From positions 3,162,001 through 3,226,000 of the forward strand of contig NC_081334.1 of assembly GCF_022539665.2 (NCBI RefSeq): DNA of 64,000 nt, read 5' to 3'. Below are positions 1 to 10,475 of this stretch, one piece after another. The notes under the pieces are model-generated. The model was not told the origin of the DNA, ran no database searches, and saw only the letters and a program-made list of their open reading frames with translations. The position numbers and the translations under genes are program-made. Origin of the DNA: Daphnia carinata. Lineage: Eukaryota > Arthropoda > Branchiopoda > Diplostraca > Daphniidae. Positions within the stretch are counted from its first letter, which is position 1. Each line of letters begins with the position of its first letter.

Positions 1-823
1 ATGTCACGAAAGAATTTCTAACATCTTGTTACTAAAGAAAGACGCTACACTAAAGCACACATCCACAATCGTCCATACATACAGACCAACTGACTTATTT
101 GAAAGAAAAAAAAAGAAGGAAAGGCTGTTGAAAAGGTAGGTCAGGTAAAAAAGAGGGAGGGCTCGAAAGATAAATGTTAGGTGTAGGGAAGAGAGCGCAA
201 CAGGTAGAAAAACGTTTGCTGTTCTCATGACTATCGTTGATCAAACGATGCAAATTGTCTTCGTTGTGTCACAAAAAATCAGGTAGTCTCGCGAGGGGGC
301 TGGGAGTTCAACGTGGAAATACGGGGAAAGGTACGAAACAATGGGAAACGAAGGGATTCTTTACCTAACCCATTCCATGAAATTTCCTACCAAGGAGAAA
401 TCAAATTTTCTTTTCGATAAATACTCCTTAAACTGTTCAACTGAAGTAACTAAAAATGGCTAATAACAAACAATTACGTAATCACTCCGCTCTAACATGA
501 TATAGGAGAATGCCTGTACCTATTCTCCTACACACGCATTAAATCACGAACAGATCACGTTTCAAAGTCATTTAACACATCGTGAATTAAGCACGAGAAC
601 GAGTACATGCTACTTGACTTTAAGTCTTTCAATTGACAACTCCCAGCCAGTTGAACTGCCATCTCATTATTGGGCATAGTTCAGTTTTCGTGACTTTTCG
701 TTGAAACTATTGCTATTTCATTGTATAGTATTTTTTAGTTGGAAAGACAAGGGCACAACTTTTTAATGGGTTATTAAAACAGTAACGGAAGTTAGAGAAA
801 AATAAAATCTAACAAACGACAAG
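1..823. other. Intergenic stretch, no gene seen
   Basis: No reading frame here has recognisable protein content or splice structure. The only longer frame is low-complexity antisense. The 3' part presumably holds the promoter and 5' UTR of the PLEKHJ1-like gene, but I see no convincing TATA box. Confidence 0.5.
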
Positions 824-1636
824 ATGCGTGTGAATTCAAAAGAATTGGTTAACATCGCCTTAAAGAAATCTGCAACGTGAGACGACGTGTTATAACGTAA
901 CTTTACTTATGTGTTTGGTGTTCCTACTAAATTCGTTTTTTCGCCACAGGATAGAAGGAGTAATGAAGTACAGAGTTCTTCACAAAGAACAGGCCAAATT
1001 GATTTCCAAGGAATTCTGGTTCAAGCTGACCAGCAATTTTCTTTTCTATTTTGGTTTGAATTATTTCGGAGAAATCAGAGCGAATGTGGGCATAAAAATA
1101 GAATCTTTTTATAAATATAATACCTTGTTTAAGCGATCTATTATCGCATGTAGGAACCTTTGGGCTTTCTAGTGTTAGAAAATTGTACCGTAGCGTTCAG
1201 GAAAGACGACTCCTTCGCATTTTCCATTCTTTTCTCAGGGAATGAAGAACGGCATTTGTTTTCCTGTTTAAATTTGAATCAAACACAAAGCTGGGTCATA
1301 GCTCTAAGACAATCAAGGTAAGTAGACAACACCCTTTGGCAAATTCAATTATTCTTAAAATGTAGAGAATTTTTACTTACACAGTTATGAACACCTGAGA
1401 ATCCAAGCGAAAATTCTTCAACACAAAATTGCAAGTCTTGGAGGGAAGGTGAGTTTCTTCTTCGAAAATGAGCAAGAAGACTTTGTGAAAACTAAAACTA
1501 AATGCTTTAGGGACGCAGAATGCTTTTAATAGATATACCACATCTGGTAGCTCATCTGTTCGTGAGTTTAAATGCCCAACTCACGCAACTCAATCGACAC
1601 GTCCGGACAGCCAGCGCAACAGACTCAGGCCAATAA
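824..1636 (+). CDS. PLEKHJ1: PLEKHJ1-like PH-domain protein
   Basis: Five exons join in phase: 824-876, 950-1085, 1154-1317, 1385-1448 and 1511-1636, giving about 180 aa. All introns are 62-73 nt with GT..AG ends. The product starts MRVNSKELVNIAL and contains SNFLFYF, EPLGFLVLENC, EERHLFSC and SWVIALRQSSYEHLR. These align by eye, in order, with the pleckstrin-homology protein PLEKHJ1 (GNRPX). The PH core covers roughly residues 20-125 and ends in the usual amphipathic helix with an invariant-type Trp. PH domains bind phosphoinositides or protein partners; the exact ligand of this family is not established from the sequence. The tail encoded by exon 5 is longer than, and unlike, the vertebrate C terminus. 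The stop lies only 77 nt before the first firm WASp coding base. Confidence 0.8.
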
Positions 1637-1713
1637 CAGCGTTCGACGATCGTCAGCGACATCGGATCTGCTTCACCTCAGACTACATAACGAGGAATGG
1701 CAACTGCCCGCAG

Positions 1714-3192
1714 CTATTGGAAAATAAAACATCTTCTTTTCTGTCGATTAGAGAGAACAATTCGCTTTTGAAACTTATTGGATCGCACTGCAACGTAAGT
1801 CAAAGAATCTTCTCTAAAGATTAGGTTTTTAAAATTTTTGGTTAAACCATAGAGTATGGCATCAGCTGTGGTCCAGGTATGTTTTGCTGATCCACCCAGC
1901 AGATCCCAATGGAACTTACGGCATTGTGGTGTACTGTGCTTCATCAAGGATAATATCCAGCGGTCGCATTATCTGAGGGTATTTTGCCTAGATAGGCAAT
2001 CTGTTGTTTGGGAACAAGAATTGTACAGTGCTTTTGAATACTGTGCACCAAGACCATATTTCCACACTTTTGAAGGGGATGTAAGTTACCTGCTTGTTTC
2101 AAATTCCATATGAACACAATTTCATGACACACTGTTTCTAGGATTGTCGTGTGGGGCTCAATTTTGCCAATGACGCAGAGGCAGAATTCTTTTTGATGGC
2201 TATAAAAGGGAATATGAGAATCAAATCGGAAAAACGAGGTGTGTAAACCGTAAAGTTTGTTTGGTTTGATTACTTGTAACATTTGATGATGTGTAGAGCG
2301 TCGACGGTTATCGCAGCAACAGTCACAGCCATGGGTGAAACCGACTCCAGTGGCTATCAATGGATCAGCATCGAAAACTACAGTGCGAACGACGATAACC
2401 ACAAACAGCGTCATGACTAAAAATTCCGAAAAAGACAAAAACAAGAAGCTTACAAAAGCCGATATTGGACTACCTTCTGACTTTAAACATCTTAGTCACG
2501 TTGGATGGGATCCAAATCAAGGTTTTGCCCTAGACAATGTCGATCCAAATCTGCTCTCACCTTCGACACTACCAGTGAGAAATCGACCATCGAAGATGCA
2601 GATGGCCAGGTGGGCTCCTCCCTCGCGATTGATCGCAGCTCCCTCGTCATCTTCTTCCATTAGAATTTCTTTCCCACTGTCCATTGCTACACCAGCAGTT
2701 CTTCAGCTCGCCCCTGCATTAAAAATGGCTCCGGTTACGATCGTCGCGCCACCACCTTCGCCAGCAGGTAGCCCTCCTCCACCTCCACCACTTCCACCAA
2801 CGCCATCGTTGGATAGACCTTTTCCTTCTCTCCGTTCCTTGGATCTTCCATCAACTCCTGTTGCACCTGTTCAGCCAGTCCGTAGTGCTTTAACGGACAC
2901 TATCAAAGAAGGACAGAAGATCGCATCCGTTCCTGTTGAGGCCGATCCATCGATGAAGAAGGATTTGAAATCATCGGTTACACCTGATTCAAGCAAAGGT
3001 TTGCTCGGTCAAATACGGGCAGGCAAAAGATTGAAGCCAGTGGAGAAAGATGACAACCAAGCATCTGTGAGTGACGATGTCATGGAAGTTATGGCCGGAG
3101 CTTTGAATCGTGTCTTGGAGGAAAGGTGCCGCGTCATCCATTCGGACAGTGAAGACAGCGGACAAGATCAGGACGACGATTGGACCGACTAA
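1714..3192 (+). CDS. WASp: Wiskott-Aldrich syndrome protein (WASp), Arp2/3 activator
   Basis: Exons 1714-1794, 1853-2080, 2142-2238 and 2297-3192 give 433 residues; the initiating exon is not resolved. The WH1 (EVH1) domain starts with [14 protein letters not shown] and continues through [17 protein letters not shown]. It is followed by a short basic stretch (KDKNKK), a CRIB motif ([16 protein letters not shown]) for Cdc42/Rac binding, and a short proline-rich segment ([17 protein letters not shown]). The C terminus has one WH2 actin-binding motif ([14 protein letters not shown]), a central helix ([20 protein letters not shown]) and an acidic tail ending DDDWTD. This is the full VCA module that activates Arp2/3 actin nucleation downstream of Cdc42 and PIP2. 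The proline-rich region is short and only one WH2 is visible, as in WASP rather than N-WASP. Frame and family are certain; the start is uncertain because no Met precedes residue 1 in this frame before an upstream stop. Confidence 0.9.
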
Positions 3193-3538
3193 TTCTGTTT
3201 TGCATACAAAAGTATTTGAGTGGACGAGAATTTGTAAATGCCTGTTGATGATTAAGCACAAATATTCAAAAGTTAAAGCTGATTTCAAATGTTTTTTGTT
3301 CATCAAATACAAACAAGTATAGCCCCTTACGTTTGGGCTTCGTTTCTTAGAACATTCAGTTTTTTAAGTTGGAAACGCCTCATTTCTTCTTGTTTTTTTC
3401 TTACGTCCATCAGTCGTGGATAAATTCTAGTGAACTCCCAGTGTGACTGCTCAAGTGAAACGTCTTCTATTCCAAACTAATCCTTTTGTGCTGTTCTATT
3501 TCTATCATTCACTTCTCTCAATCCGAACTCGACTAGAA
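3193..3538. other. Intergenic between WASp and the PAN gene cluster
   Basis: This holds the WASp 3' UTR and the upstream region of the first PAN-like gene. I see no independent coding frame and no canonical AATAAA close to the WASp stop. Confidence 0.4.
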
Positions 3539-3990
3539 ATGTCCGGAACGGCTCTGCTATTCATCATCATATTATCCACTGTTATACCAGCAAATTCGCA
3601 TCCTGTACCCTCCGAATCGAATACCAGTTAATAACTTAAATTTGCATAAGAAACTTGGAACTAATTGTTTGTTTAGGTAGGAACATACGCGAAACGAGTG
3701 ACGACGAGGAATCAAAAACTGCTGACCTGAACGATTGGCACGCAACGGCCGGTGGTGTCAAATGGCTCAGGAATTGCGATTTCCCAGGCTTCGACATCAA
3801 ATATCAATTCATGCCAATAGAAAAGTGCCATCTCAAGTGCTGCAGTCAAGCTTGCATGGCCCTGGGCGGATGTAATGCTTTCCGGTGGAACGATGGATGG
3901 TGTTTTCTTAAGAATGTTCCCGCATCGTCACTTAATCGCATACCGACCGCCAGTGGCACTTGCGGATTCCTTCCGCACAAAATGAAATAA
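3539..3990 (+). CDS. Small secreted cysteine-rich protein, PAN/Apple-like, copy 1
   Basis: Exon 1 (3539-3626) encodes a signal peptide (MSGTALLFIIILSTVIPANS). A 50-nt intron with a non-consensus GTTAAT donor joins in phase 1 to exon 2 (3677-3990), for about 133 aa. The mature part has one module with eight cysteines and the motifs GGVKWLRNCDFPGFD, CNAFRWNDGWCFLK and TCGFLP. The spacing and the CNAFRW..WCFLKN core resemble PAN/Apple carbohydrate- or protein-binding domains. That assignment is by pattern, not by search. It is the first of three tandem paralogs in the same orientation. A short acidic linker precedes the module. Function is unknown; a secreted role in defence, cuticle or reproduction is only a guess. 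Confidence 0.75.
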
Positions 3991-4249
3991 TAGATTACGT
4001 TAATTAGATTATACGATAGCAATATTTGTAATGCAACCCGCTAATTGTTGCGTACATGTATTTTACCTTCGTCTAGTAACGGATGCCTGTGTTCCATTTA
4101 AATTGCGTTGGAGAACCTTTTCAACAAAAATTTTGGGGATATGTTAGCTTATATGATATCTTCAGTTTAGCCCGGGGAATATACCTTTTCAACTTACGTC
4201 AGGTAATCGTGGAGAAAATTCTTGTTCACATCCATCTCAGCAGGGACCC

Positions 4250-4256
4250 TATATAA
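4250..4256 (+). promoter_or_regulatory. TATA box of PAN-like gene 2
   Basis: TATATAA lies 136 nt before the start codon of the second PAN-like gene. A similar TATAAATA precedes gene 3, so these genes seem to use strong focused promoters. Confidence 0.6.
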
Positions 4257-4391
4257 GGGACCCTAGGACTCGTGTTTCAATCCCAGTGGTCTGCTGTTTT
4301 ACTTCTGTCATCAATTCATCTCTGTTCCTTAGCGTCTCCGGTACAGCCGCAAAGCAGCTAACTTACGAACGCGAATATTCAGACAATTAAA

Positions 4392-4856
4392 ATGTCGAAA
4401 ATCGTCCTTCTATTCCTTTTTCTTTCCATTTTCACGTCAATGAAAACGAATCAGATAGACGTCCAATCTGAAAAACCTAGTAACATTAAAAGTTATCATT
4501 AAAATATAACAAACTGCATTTAACAAATTTACATTTCTTTAGGGAGCCTCATCCACGGTAATGTCGAATTGTTCACTTTACCTGAAAAACTTGTCTACTG
4601 GAACACAACTAGCAATGGCATCAAGTGGTTACACTATTGCGATTTGCCAGGCTTCGACGTAGGATTTCGATTCATGCCGATCGAAAATTCGCACGTCGAT
4701 TTATGTAGTCAGGCGTGCATCGATACTAGCGGATGCAATGCATTCAGGTGGAACGATGGATGGTGTTTCCTGAAGAACATCCCTGCAACGTCGTTTAGTC
4801 CAACGCAAGCCATCCATGGCACTTGCGGATTCCTTCCATGGGATTTCTTCAAATAA
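4392..4856 (+). CDS. Small secreted cysteine-rich protein, PAN/Apple-like, copy 2
   Basis: Exon 1 (4392-4491) encodes a hydrophobic leader (MSKIVLLFLFLSIFTS). After a 51-nt intron with a GTTATC donor, exon 2 (4543-4856) joins in phase 1, for about 137 aa. The intron sits at the same place and phase as in copy 1, so the pair arose by tandem duplication. The module keeps WLHYCDLPGFD, CSQACIDTSGCNAFRW, WCFLKN and TCGFLPW. It has lost one cysteine of copy 1 (the CC pair reads LC here) and Cys of IEKC is Ser (IENSH). These may alter disulfide pairing. Function is unknown. Confidence 0.75.
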
Positions 4857-5265
4857 AATGTTAATCTACAAGATAAAATCAAAAACATATTTTTTTAAAT
4901 GAGTTAAGAATGGCTGCTGTAGGGCATTTTTTTGGAAATTGATGTGATTTAAGATGCATAAGTGAAATAAAGATGCGCTTGGTATCACATACTTCGACAT
5001 GAATTTCATTATTGTTTATGTAAGTTGTTGTTGTAACTGCTCTCTAACCTTCTCTTCTTGGATATTTAAAAGTTTACATTTTCCCAAATTGGTTTCATGA
5101 TCTAGGGACCGAAATCGTTTAGTTGTCGTTTTTCGCGTTTGTTTGTTCGGATTTAATCTTCTTAGATGTCATAAGGGGGATGCCGGCATCAAGATCAGAT
5201 CTCCCTTTATAGTTTTAACTTTAAAAACGGTAGGCAGTTCTCGGTGGCTCCTCCCAACATGAAAG

Positions 5266-5273
5266 TATAAATA
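5266..5273 (+). promoter_or_regulatory. TATA box of PAN-like gene 3
   Basis: TATAAATA lies 76 nt upstream of the start codon at 5342, a normal distance for a short 5' UTR. Confidence 0.6.
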
Positions 5274-5341
5274 GACCGCAGTCATCCATTACACATGTAG
5301 TCAATTTTTGCTTCTCCGCCTATAGGTGATCAGTCATCGAC

Positions 5342-5818
5342 ATGAACATCGTTGTCAATTGTAAGTATATGATTATAAAGAAGTAAAATTGCAACGATTC
5401 AAGAAAAATACCTTACGTCTTTCTGACAGATCAATTAAACATGCTGGTCAAAATAGCTGTGATATGCCTTTGCATTGCATTGGTCGAGTTGTACGTCATT
5501 CCGGATCATCCATATCAGCAACCGCAATCGCAACCCTACGGCAGCAATAAATGGGCCGAATGGACGACCATAGGACGTGGTGTTAAATGGCTACGGAATT
5601 GCGATTTCCCTGGTTACGATATCGAATTCAAATACATGCCATTGGAAAAATGCAGCAAAAGTTGCATTGACACTAGCGGATGTAATGCGTTTAGATGGCT
5701 CGATGGATGGTGTTACTTGAAAAACATTCCGGAGTGGTCCCTGCAACGAGTCCCATCGGACAGAGGCAGTTGTGGTTTCCTTCCTTGGGAATTCTCCACC
5801 TCTGGTTTTATTTCTTAG
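5342..5818 (+). CDS. Small secreted cysteine-rich protein, PAN/Apple-like, copy 3
   Basis: Exon 1 is 5342-5360 and exon 2 is 5430-5818, joined in phase 1, about 135 aa. A Met inside exon 2 (5441) could also start translation; either way a leader (MLVKIAVICLCIALVEL) follows. A Gln/Pro-rich linker (YQQPQSQP) precedes the shared module RGVKWLRNCDFPGYD .. CNAFRWLDGWCYLKN .. SCGFLPW. The gene differs from copies 1 and 2 in having a tiny first exon and a good GTAAGT donor. It is the closest of the three to the common core of the family and lacks the double cysteine. Confidence 0.75.
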
Positions 5819-6385
5819 TTTAGTGATGGGACAATTTTGGGGGTTTTGTTTATTCTTTTGGGGTTTGATGCAACATATTTCCTTGTTCTTTTGCATGTTT
5901 TAATTTCATAGTGAAGCTGTTTTGTCACTCAGAATTATGTCCAAGGAGCCTTCTTGCATATCCTTCTTATAATTGTGTGACATGCAAAGTGATTCTTAGT
6001 ACACGCTCAATCCCCCAATGGCAGTATAAAGTTTCTCTTCAGTTTTCTAATGTGTGTTAACAGTTGAGTTTGATTAGCATAGAACAAATCGTATCGTATC
6101 GCACCAAGAAATGTGTTACCGGTATCAGCAGTTGTTTGGCATTCACCTGTAACGTACGTCCTCGATGCAACTATAATTTATGTAACTCTTACACTCGGCG
6201 AGATCAGCTCCCTTTGACCCCGTGTAGAACAACCAGGATCACGGCCTGGGCCAATTTTTCTGCCAAGAAATTTCTCCTTTTTACATCTCTTTGTTTTACT
6301 CACTTATATTGCAGTCTAAATCCCCATTCGATACGGGACAAGTCCTGTTCCCAAACTTACAAGGATAAGTTGTCGTTTCCAAACT
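5819..6385. other. Non-genic or unresolved stretch
   Basis: An open frame runs through 6064-6474 on the + strand, but its composition is not protein-like. Possible splice sites are present without a consistent model. Nothing recognised. Confidence 0.3.
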
Positions 6386-6568
6386 TAAAACGAAAGAAAA
6401 GTTCCATTTCAAAACTTGCAGCGTCAGCCTGTCTGTCCGATTCATTCGTCTGCTCTGGAAATCAAGAGACCTAATAGGCAGCGAAAAACACCGAAATCGC
6501 GATGGAAGGACCACTTGAAACCGGATGCAGAGGCTCATCTCGAAGAACTGGAACTGGGTTGGAAATAG
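6386..6568 (+). CDS. Possible 3' coding exon of an unknown gene
   Basis: A frame ending at TAG 6566-6568 reads VPFQNLQRQPVCPIHS from 6401 and later SRWKDHLKPDAEAHLEELEL. That is charged and protein-like in a way the competing frame is not. The frame closes upstream at a stop near 6389, so a 5' exon would have to splice in just after it. A possible acceptor (CGAAAG) lies there. An AATAAA (6657-6662) follows the stop. No family recognised; this could be chance. Confidence 0.22.
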
Positions 6569-7711
6569 AGACGAGCCGTTGAGATCGGATACCACAAATG
6601 GATACCATTCGAATTATGGTTATGATGATGGTTTTTTAATAATGATGGTTCCATCTAATAAAAAAAGGAGATTTACCATATAAAATATTCGTACATGTCA
6701 TGCAACAGCCGTCAACAATATACTACAAAAAAATATTTAAGTATATTTATCTTTTATAAATAGGACTGAATATGCCATTTGTGGTGGAATTTTACATTAG
6801 TTGTTTTTTTCGACCGCTAGATGTAGTATGTGGCAGAATTTTTGCTTAATCGTGTGACAGTTGCTGGGCAACAGCGTCTGCAAATGCTGTGTTGATGTTC
6901 AGCTGAAGTTGCTTTGTGCGATTGTGTGATTGTCTATAATAATCCGTAAACTGATTTATTTCAGCATATGATGTTCAGGAGTAATCATGATAGATGAGGC
7001 AAGGACACGAGCTAGTAATAGACAAGTACTCTCCGCCGATTATCTTCGTAATTGTGCAGCCATCTCCTGATCAGATAACCACCTGTGGATGTCTTTATTG
7101 GTTGCTGCGCGAATGGTAGCGGTTTGTATAGTTCAAAGGATCCCTGTTTTTACTGGACAACCATAAAAACTCCTCAGGAATGGCAGTTTAATTTTTTTTT
7201 CATATTTAGTTAGTTGCAATCACCTCATATTACTTTGTAGCATGTTACACAACCTTTGGGCATGAAATCAGGTGTGGTTTTGAAGAAAAATTTTTGTAGC
7301 TGAAATGTATTTTACCTTGCAACAAAATAAACAATTGATGTTTTCATTACTGTTTCCTTTTTCTTTTTCTGGGCATCACTTAACACGAAAGCAGGCAGTC
7401 GAATCAAAACCCTTTGTTTTGAATCTGTTCCGTTTCAATGGCTGTTAAGAGGATGGCATTTTCATTTATGATTAATTCTTTCAAATTTTAATGAAAATGA
7501 CTTTAATCTTATTGAACGTGGTGCGTAATTACCTATATCGCAATTATTTCGTATAGGATATGTTTTCAAAGTCAGATTTGTTTACAAATAACGGAAAAAG
7601 GGGTGACCTCGTATTTGTTAGCCAGGTTTCCCCCAGGTCCTCCGTACTTAATCAACCGAAATTTGAACAAAAAATAAGCAATCTCCACTCTGAATTTCTA
7701 GTATTTTCAAA
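6569..7711. other. Intergenic, AT-rich
   Basis: No coding structure is seen apart from a short frame at 7560-7754 that runs into, and is out of frame with, the next gene. The 3' part should contain the promoter of the basic repeat protein. Confidence 0.4.
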
Positions 7712-8605
7712 ATGGAGTCCTTGTGTGAACAGTTTTCACGCCTTTCGCTGCTAGATGTTTCACCTTTTGATATGGAGTCCTTGTGTGACCAGTTCTTGCG
7801 CCTTTCGCTGCAAGATGATTCACCTTTTGAAATCGAGCGCTTGCCTCAACCGTGTTCGCGCGTTTCGCTGCAAGCAGGCTTTAAGCGCAAACGATCGGAA
7901 GAGTCATTACGAGAGGAAATAAGACCGAAAAAGAGATTGAGACGCAGACGTATAATCAGGCGCCACTTCCCCCCGGCCCGCGTCCATGCTTTCGAAACGG
8001 AATTCTTTTTTCGACAATTTTCGCGAATATCGCCACAAGAAGTCTGCCGTAAACGCAAACGGACGAAAGAGTCACGACGAAATGAGCATAGGCCGAAGAA
8101 GAAGGCAAGGCGCCAAAATTTACCTCAATCCGCCATTCGCCTGGGCAGTGGCCCTTCTGGCACAAGTGTAAGAGAGCGAAGGGAGCTTCCCTCTGTTCCA
8201 GAAGCCCGCCCAGCAGAACCGAAACGCAAAAGATCTGCCGACGACAACGACGAATGCTGCGAACCTGGTTCGAGCAAAAGAGCTTGCCGGCCGGTTACCG
8301 TCGCAAGACAGGATAACAGAGTCGATGAACAACCCGAGCCTCCAAAACGGACTTCTGCCTTCGACCGTTTGGGACCCAGAGTCGAACGAACACCCGTCGT
8401 CCAAGATCATGCCAAGCCGCCTGTCTTCCACCGCATGGCAGAAAGATCCTCTCGTGACTTTGCTCGAGAACGGCCCAGCCGATGGAGCCAATGGTACAAC
8501 CCATACCATTATGCTCCAGCTTCTGGTTACCAGTCGGCTAGTGGCAACACGGCATCGAAATACAAATGGTTCCGCAACGACGGAAGTACATCCAGGAGAT
8601 ATTAA
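7712..8605 (+). CDS. Orphan basic protein built from internal repeats
   Basis: A single uninterrupted frame of 297 aa. The N terminus is a tandem of three units of about 20 aa (MESLCEQFSRLSLLDVSPFD, MESLCDQFLRLSLQDDSPFE, then a diverged third). A longer duplication follows: CSRVSLQAGFKRKRSEES with an Arg/Lys run, and later FSRISPQEVCRKRKRTKES with another. Several clusters such as RPKKRLRRRR and RPKKKARRQ look like nuclear localisation signals. The C-terminal half holds AFDRLGPRVERTP and ends in a Tyr/Ser-rich tail. I do not recognise the family. Short basic arrays with FDRLG-type motifs occur in RNA-associated proteins, but that is only suggestive. A related partial copy lies 3' (8769-8951). 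The reading frame is intact despite high repeat content, which argues for selection. Confidence 0.5.
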   Translation: MESLCEQFSRLSLLDVSPFDMESLCDQFLRLSLQDDSPFEIERLPQPCSRVSLQAGFKRKRSEESLREEIRPKKRLRRRRIIRRHFPPARVHAFETEFFFRQFSRISPQEVCRKRKRTKESRRNEHRPKKKARRQNLPQSAIRLGSGPSGTSVRERRELPSVPEARPAEPKRKRSADDNDECCEPGSSKRACRPVTVARQDNRVDEQPEPPKRTSAFDRLGPRVERTPVVQDHAKPPVFHRMAERSSRDFARERPSRWSQWYNPYHYAPASGYQSASGNTASKYKWFRNDGSTSRRY

Positions 8606-8630
8606 GGCGACAAACCGACAATCTTGCAAA

Positions 8631-8951
8631 CCCATATTGGCTAAGTATCAAGAGCTGGTGAGGTGGTCACTGAAACATGTGGTCAGCTCACTACTCTGAA
8701 CGGTTGCCAATATGGGGGATATATTTAGAAATTGGACAAGGAATGGAGTCTCTTAATGGATGAAACCTGCAAACCGGACTTCTGACTTCGACCGTTTGGG
8801 ACCGAAAGTAGAGAGAACACCGATCGGCCAGAATCATGCCAAACCGTCTGCCTTCCACCGTCTGGCAAAAAGACCCATATTGGCTAAGTATCAAGAGCGG
8901 TGAGGTGGTCACTGAAACATGTGGTCAACTCACTGCTCTGAACTGATTGCC
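8631..8951 (+). repeat. Partial downstream duplication of the basic-protein gene
   Basis: The segment beginning CCCATATTGGCTAAG at 8631 recurs at 8874 for about 78 bp. The block 8769-8876 is a diverged copy of the FDRLGP coding region at 8344-8449. The second copy therefore matches 8344-8708 with about 180 bp deleted in the middle. It has no open frame of its own. Confidence 0.75.
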
Positions 8952-9260
8952 TCTATGGGCTCTTGTTATTTTGGCATGTAAAACAAAATTCTTTTTTTCG
9001 GACACAAATTGGTATAATTCTGTTTATACATAAAATTTTAAAACACTATCAAATGAGTTGTGTACACTTATTTCATCCCATCTTTGGAGTATCAAGTATA
9101 TCGTCTGCACTTAAAAGCTATAATGCTTGTTGCAAGGTATATAAAAAAAAATTTAACTCACACGCATATATATGAGGAATATATTTATTATGGTAATCGT
9201 ATGGGAAAGTATAAAGATAAAAAACACGCGCTGCGTTTAATGCGGGGGTCTCAAACAAAT

Positions 9261-9957
9261 TTAATAGCCTCCACTATTCGCAGCATACTGCTCTTGCGCT
9301 GATGAGTGGGCAGCATGCTGATGAGGGCAATCGTCACTGCTATGAGAGCTGGCGGAGGAACAAGACTGGGAAGCCTTGGCGGAGTGAAACGAATCGGCCG
9401 ATGCAGCAGCTGGGACATGGTGGGCTGGTGCCACTGGGTTAATGGTGATGCAAGAGCAAAGATATTGCGTAGTTGTTGGAACAGCAGGAGCAAACATGGC
9501 TGCTGGTCTCTGTTGTCCAGCTTCAGGCTGCTCAGCTGATAACAATTGGCTGTTCGTCATTGCTTGCTGAATTTGGCTGGCGAATGACATTTGGCTGGTG
9601 CCATGATGAACGCTATTCACATCAGCCTGCGATCCTTGATCAAGGGAAGATCTTAACAAATTTTAAAAGAGAAAATTTGATTTAAAGTAATAGGAAAAAT
9701 GGACGAATATAATTAACTTACTGGGACGCGTACGAATTTGAACAGGAGGCACAAACACCGAGAACAGAGCAGATCACGAACATCTGAAAAAAAAGAAAAA
9801 CGAAGCCAACAATTTAAAAGGTGATACTCGGCCCGTCCACGTACTAGATGGGGCTGCATGTACAGTGGGCCAGTCAACAAAGACGCAACCCAAGAGAAAT
9901 CACAATCTTTAAGGAAAAAAGGGAACTTCAAATACTCACAGTTTTGAAAACATTCAT
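9261..9957 (-). CDS. Secreted Ala/Gln/Ser-rich structural-type protein, copy A
   Basis: Minus-strand exons 9940-9957, 9722-9783 and 9261-9651 join in phase to 156 aa. The first coding exon is only 18 nt (MNVFKT). Exon 2 completes a signal peptide (MFVICSVLGVCA). The mature part is rich in Ser, Ala, Gln and His, contains SQIQQAMTNSQ, and carries the motif YLCSCITINPVAPAHH. It ends in Tyr. A TATA box lies upstream at 10031-10038. The paralog at 20486-21190 has the same exon layout and the same CSCITINP motif. The composition suggests an extracellular structural or adhesive material, but no known family is recognised. Confidence 0.75.
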
Positions 9958-10030
9958 GTTGGAGGTGGAGTGTTGGCTGGATGACTTGCAAAGATGAAGT
10001 GTGAGCTATGTTCAGAAAAATCAACACCCT

Positions 10031-10038
10031 TTATATAG
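10031..10038 (-). promoter_or_regulatory. TATA box of secreted protein copy A
   Basis: Read on the minus strand this is CTATATAAAG, about 75 nt before the start codon at 9957. The paralog has the same element at a similar distance. Confidence 0.65.
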
Positions 10039-10475
10039 TCCACAAATCGAAGATCCGATTGGGTAGATTAAGGAAGTAAAAAATGAAATCTTGGAAACTG
10101 ACCTGGTTCACAGTTGAAAATAAGTTGACCTTAGTTTTGTTTTAACCGTTATTCTACAAGACGAGTCGACAAGTCAGGTTATATTGGGTCCCCAGACAGG
10201 TAAAAAAGAAAAGGCAAAGCATGTCTGCAAAGGTACATTGCCCTAGACATATTTAAATTCAATTTTTATTTAATGTTAATTTTACCTCCAAACAGTTTCA
10301 CTGTACAAAAAATTGAAAGACGGGTCAAACACCTTTAGTTATCGGTCGGCCACCTTGCTGCAATAAAATGCATAAAATTATATATTTTTTTTATTTGCCT
10401 TTCTATATCGATAACAAAGCCCTTGTTTTCCCATTTTCTAACGCGCCTTTTCTTCTGCTCATTTCGAAAGGGTTG
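10039..10475. other. Intergenic
   Basis: No gene or RNA recognised; sequence is AT-rich and without open frames. Confidence 0.4.

Noticed and set aside
1572-1721. ATG-started frame of 49 aa (MPNSRNSIDTSG) as a WASp start
   Set aside because: It ends in a stop at 1721 in a different frame from WASp, and no usable donor was found in it to reach the WASp frame.
8120-8635. A 171-aa minus-strand frame opposite the basic protein
   Set aside because: It is the antisense shadow of the + strand coding region; its composition mirrors the repeat-rich sense strand and it has no gene features.
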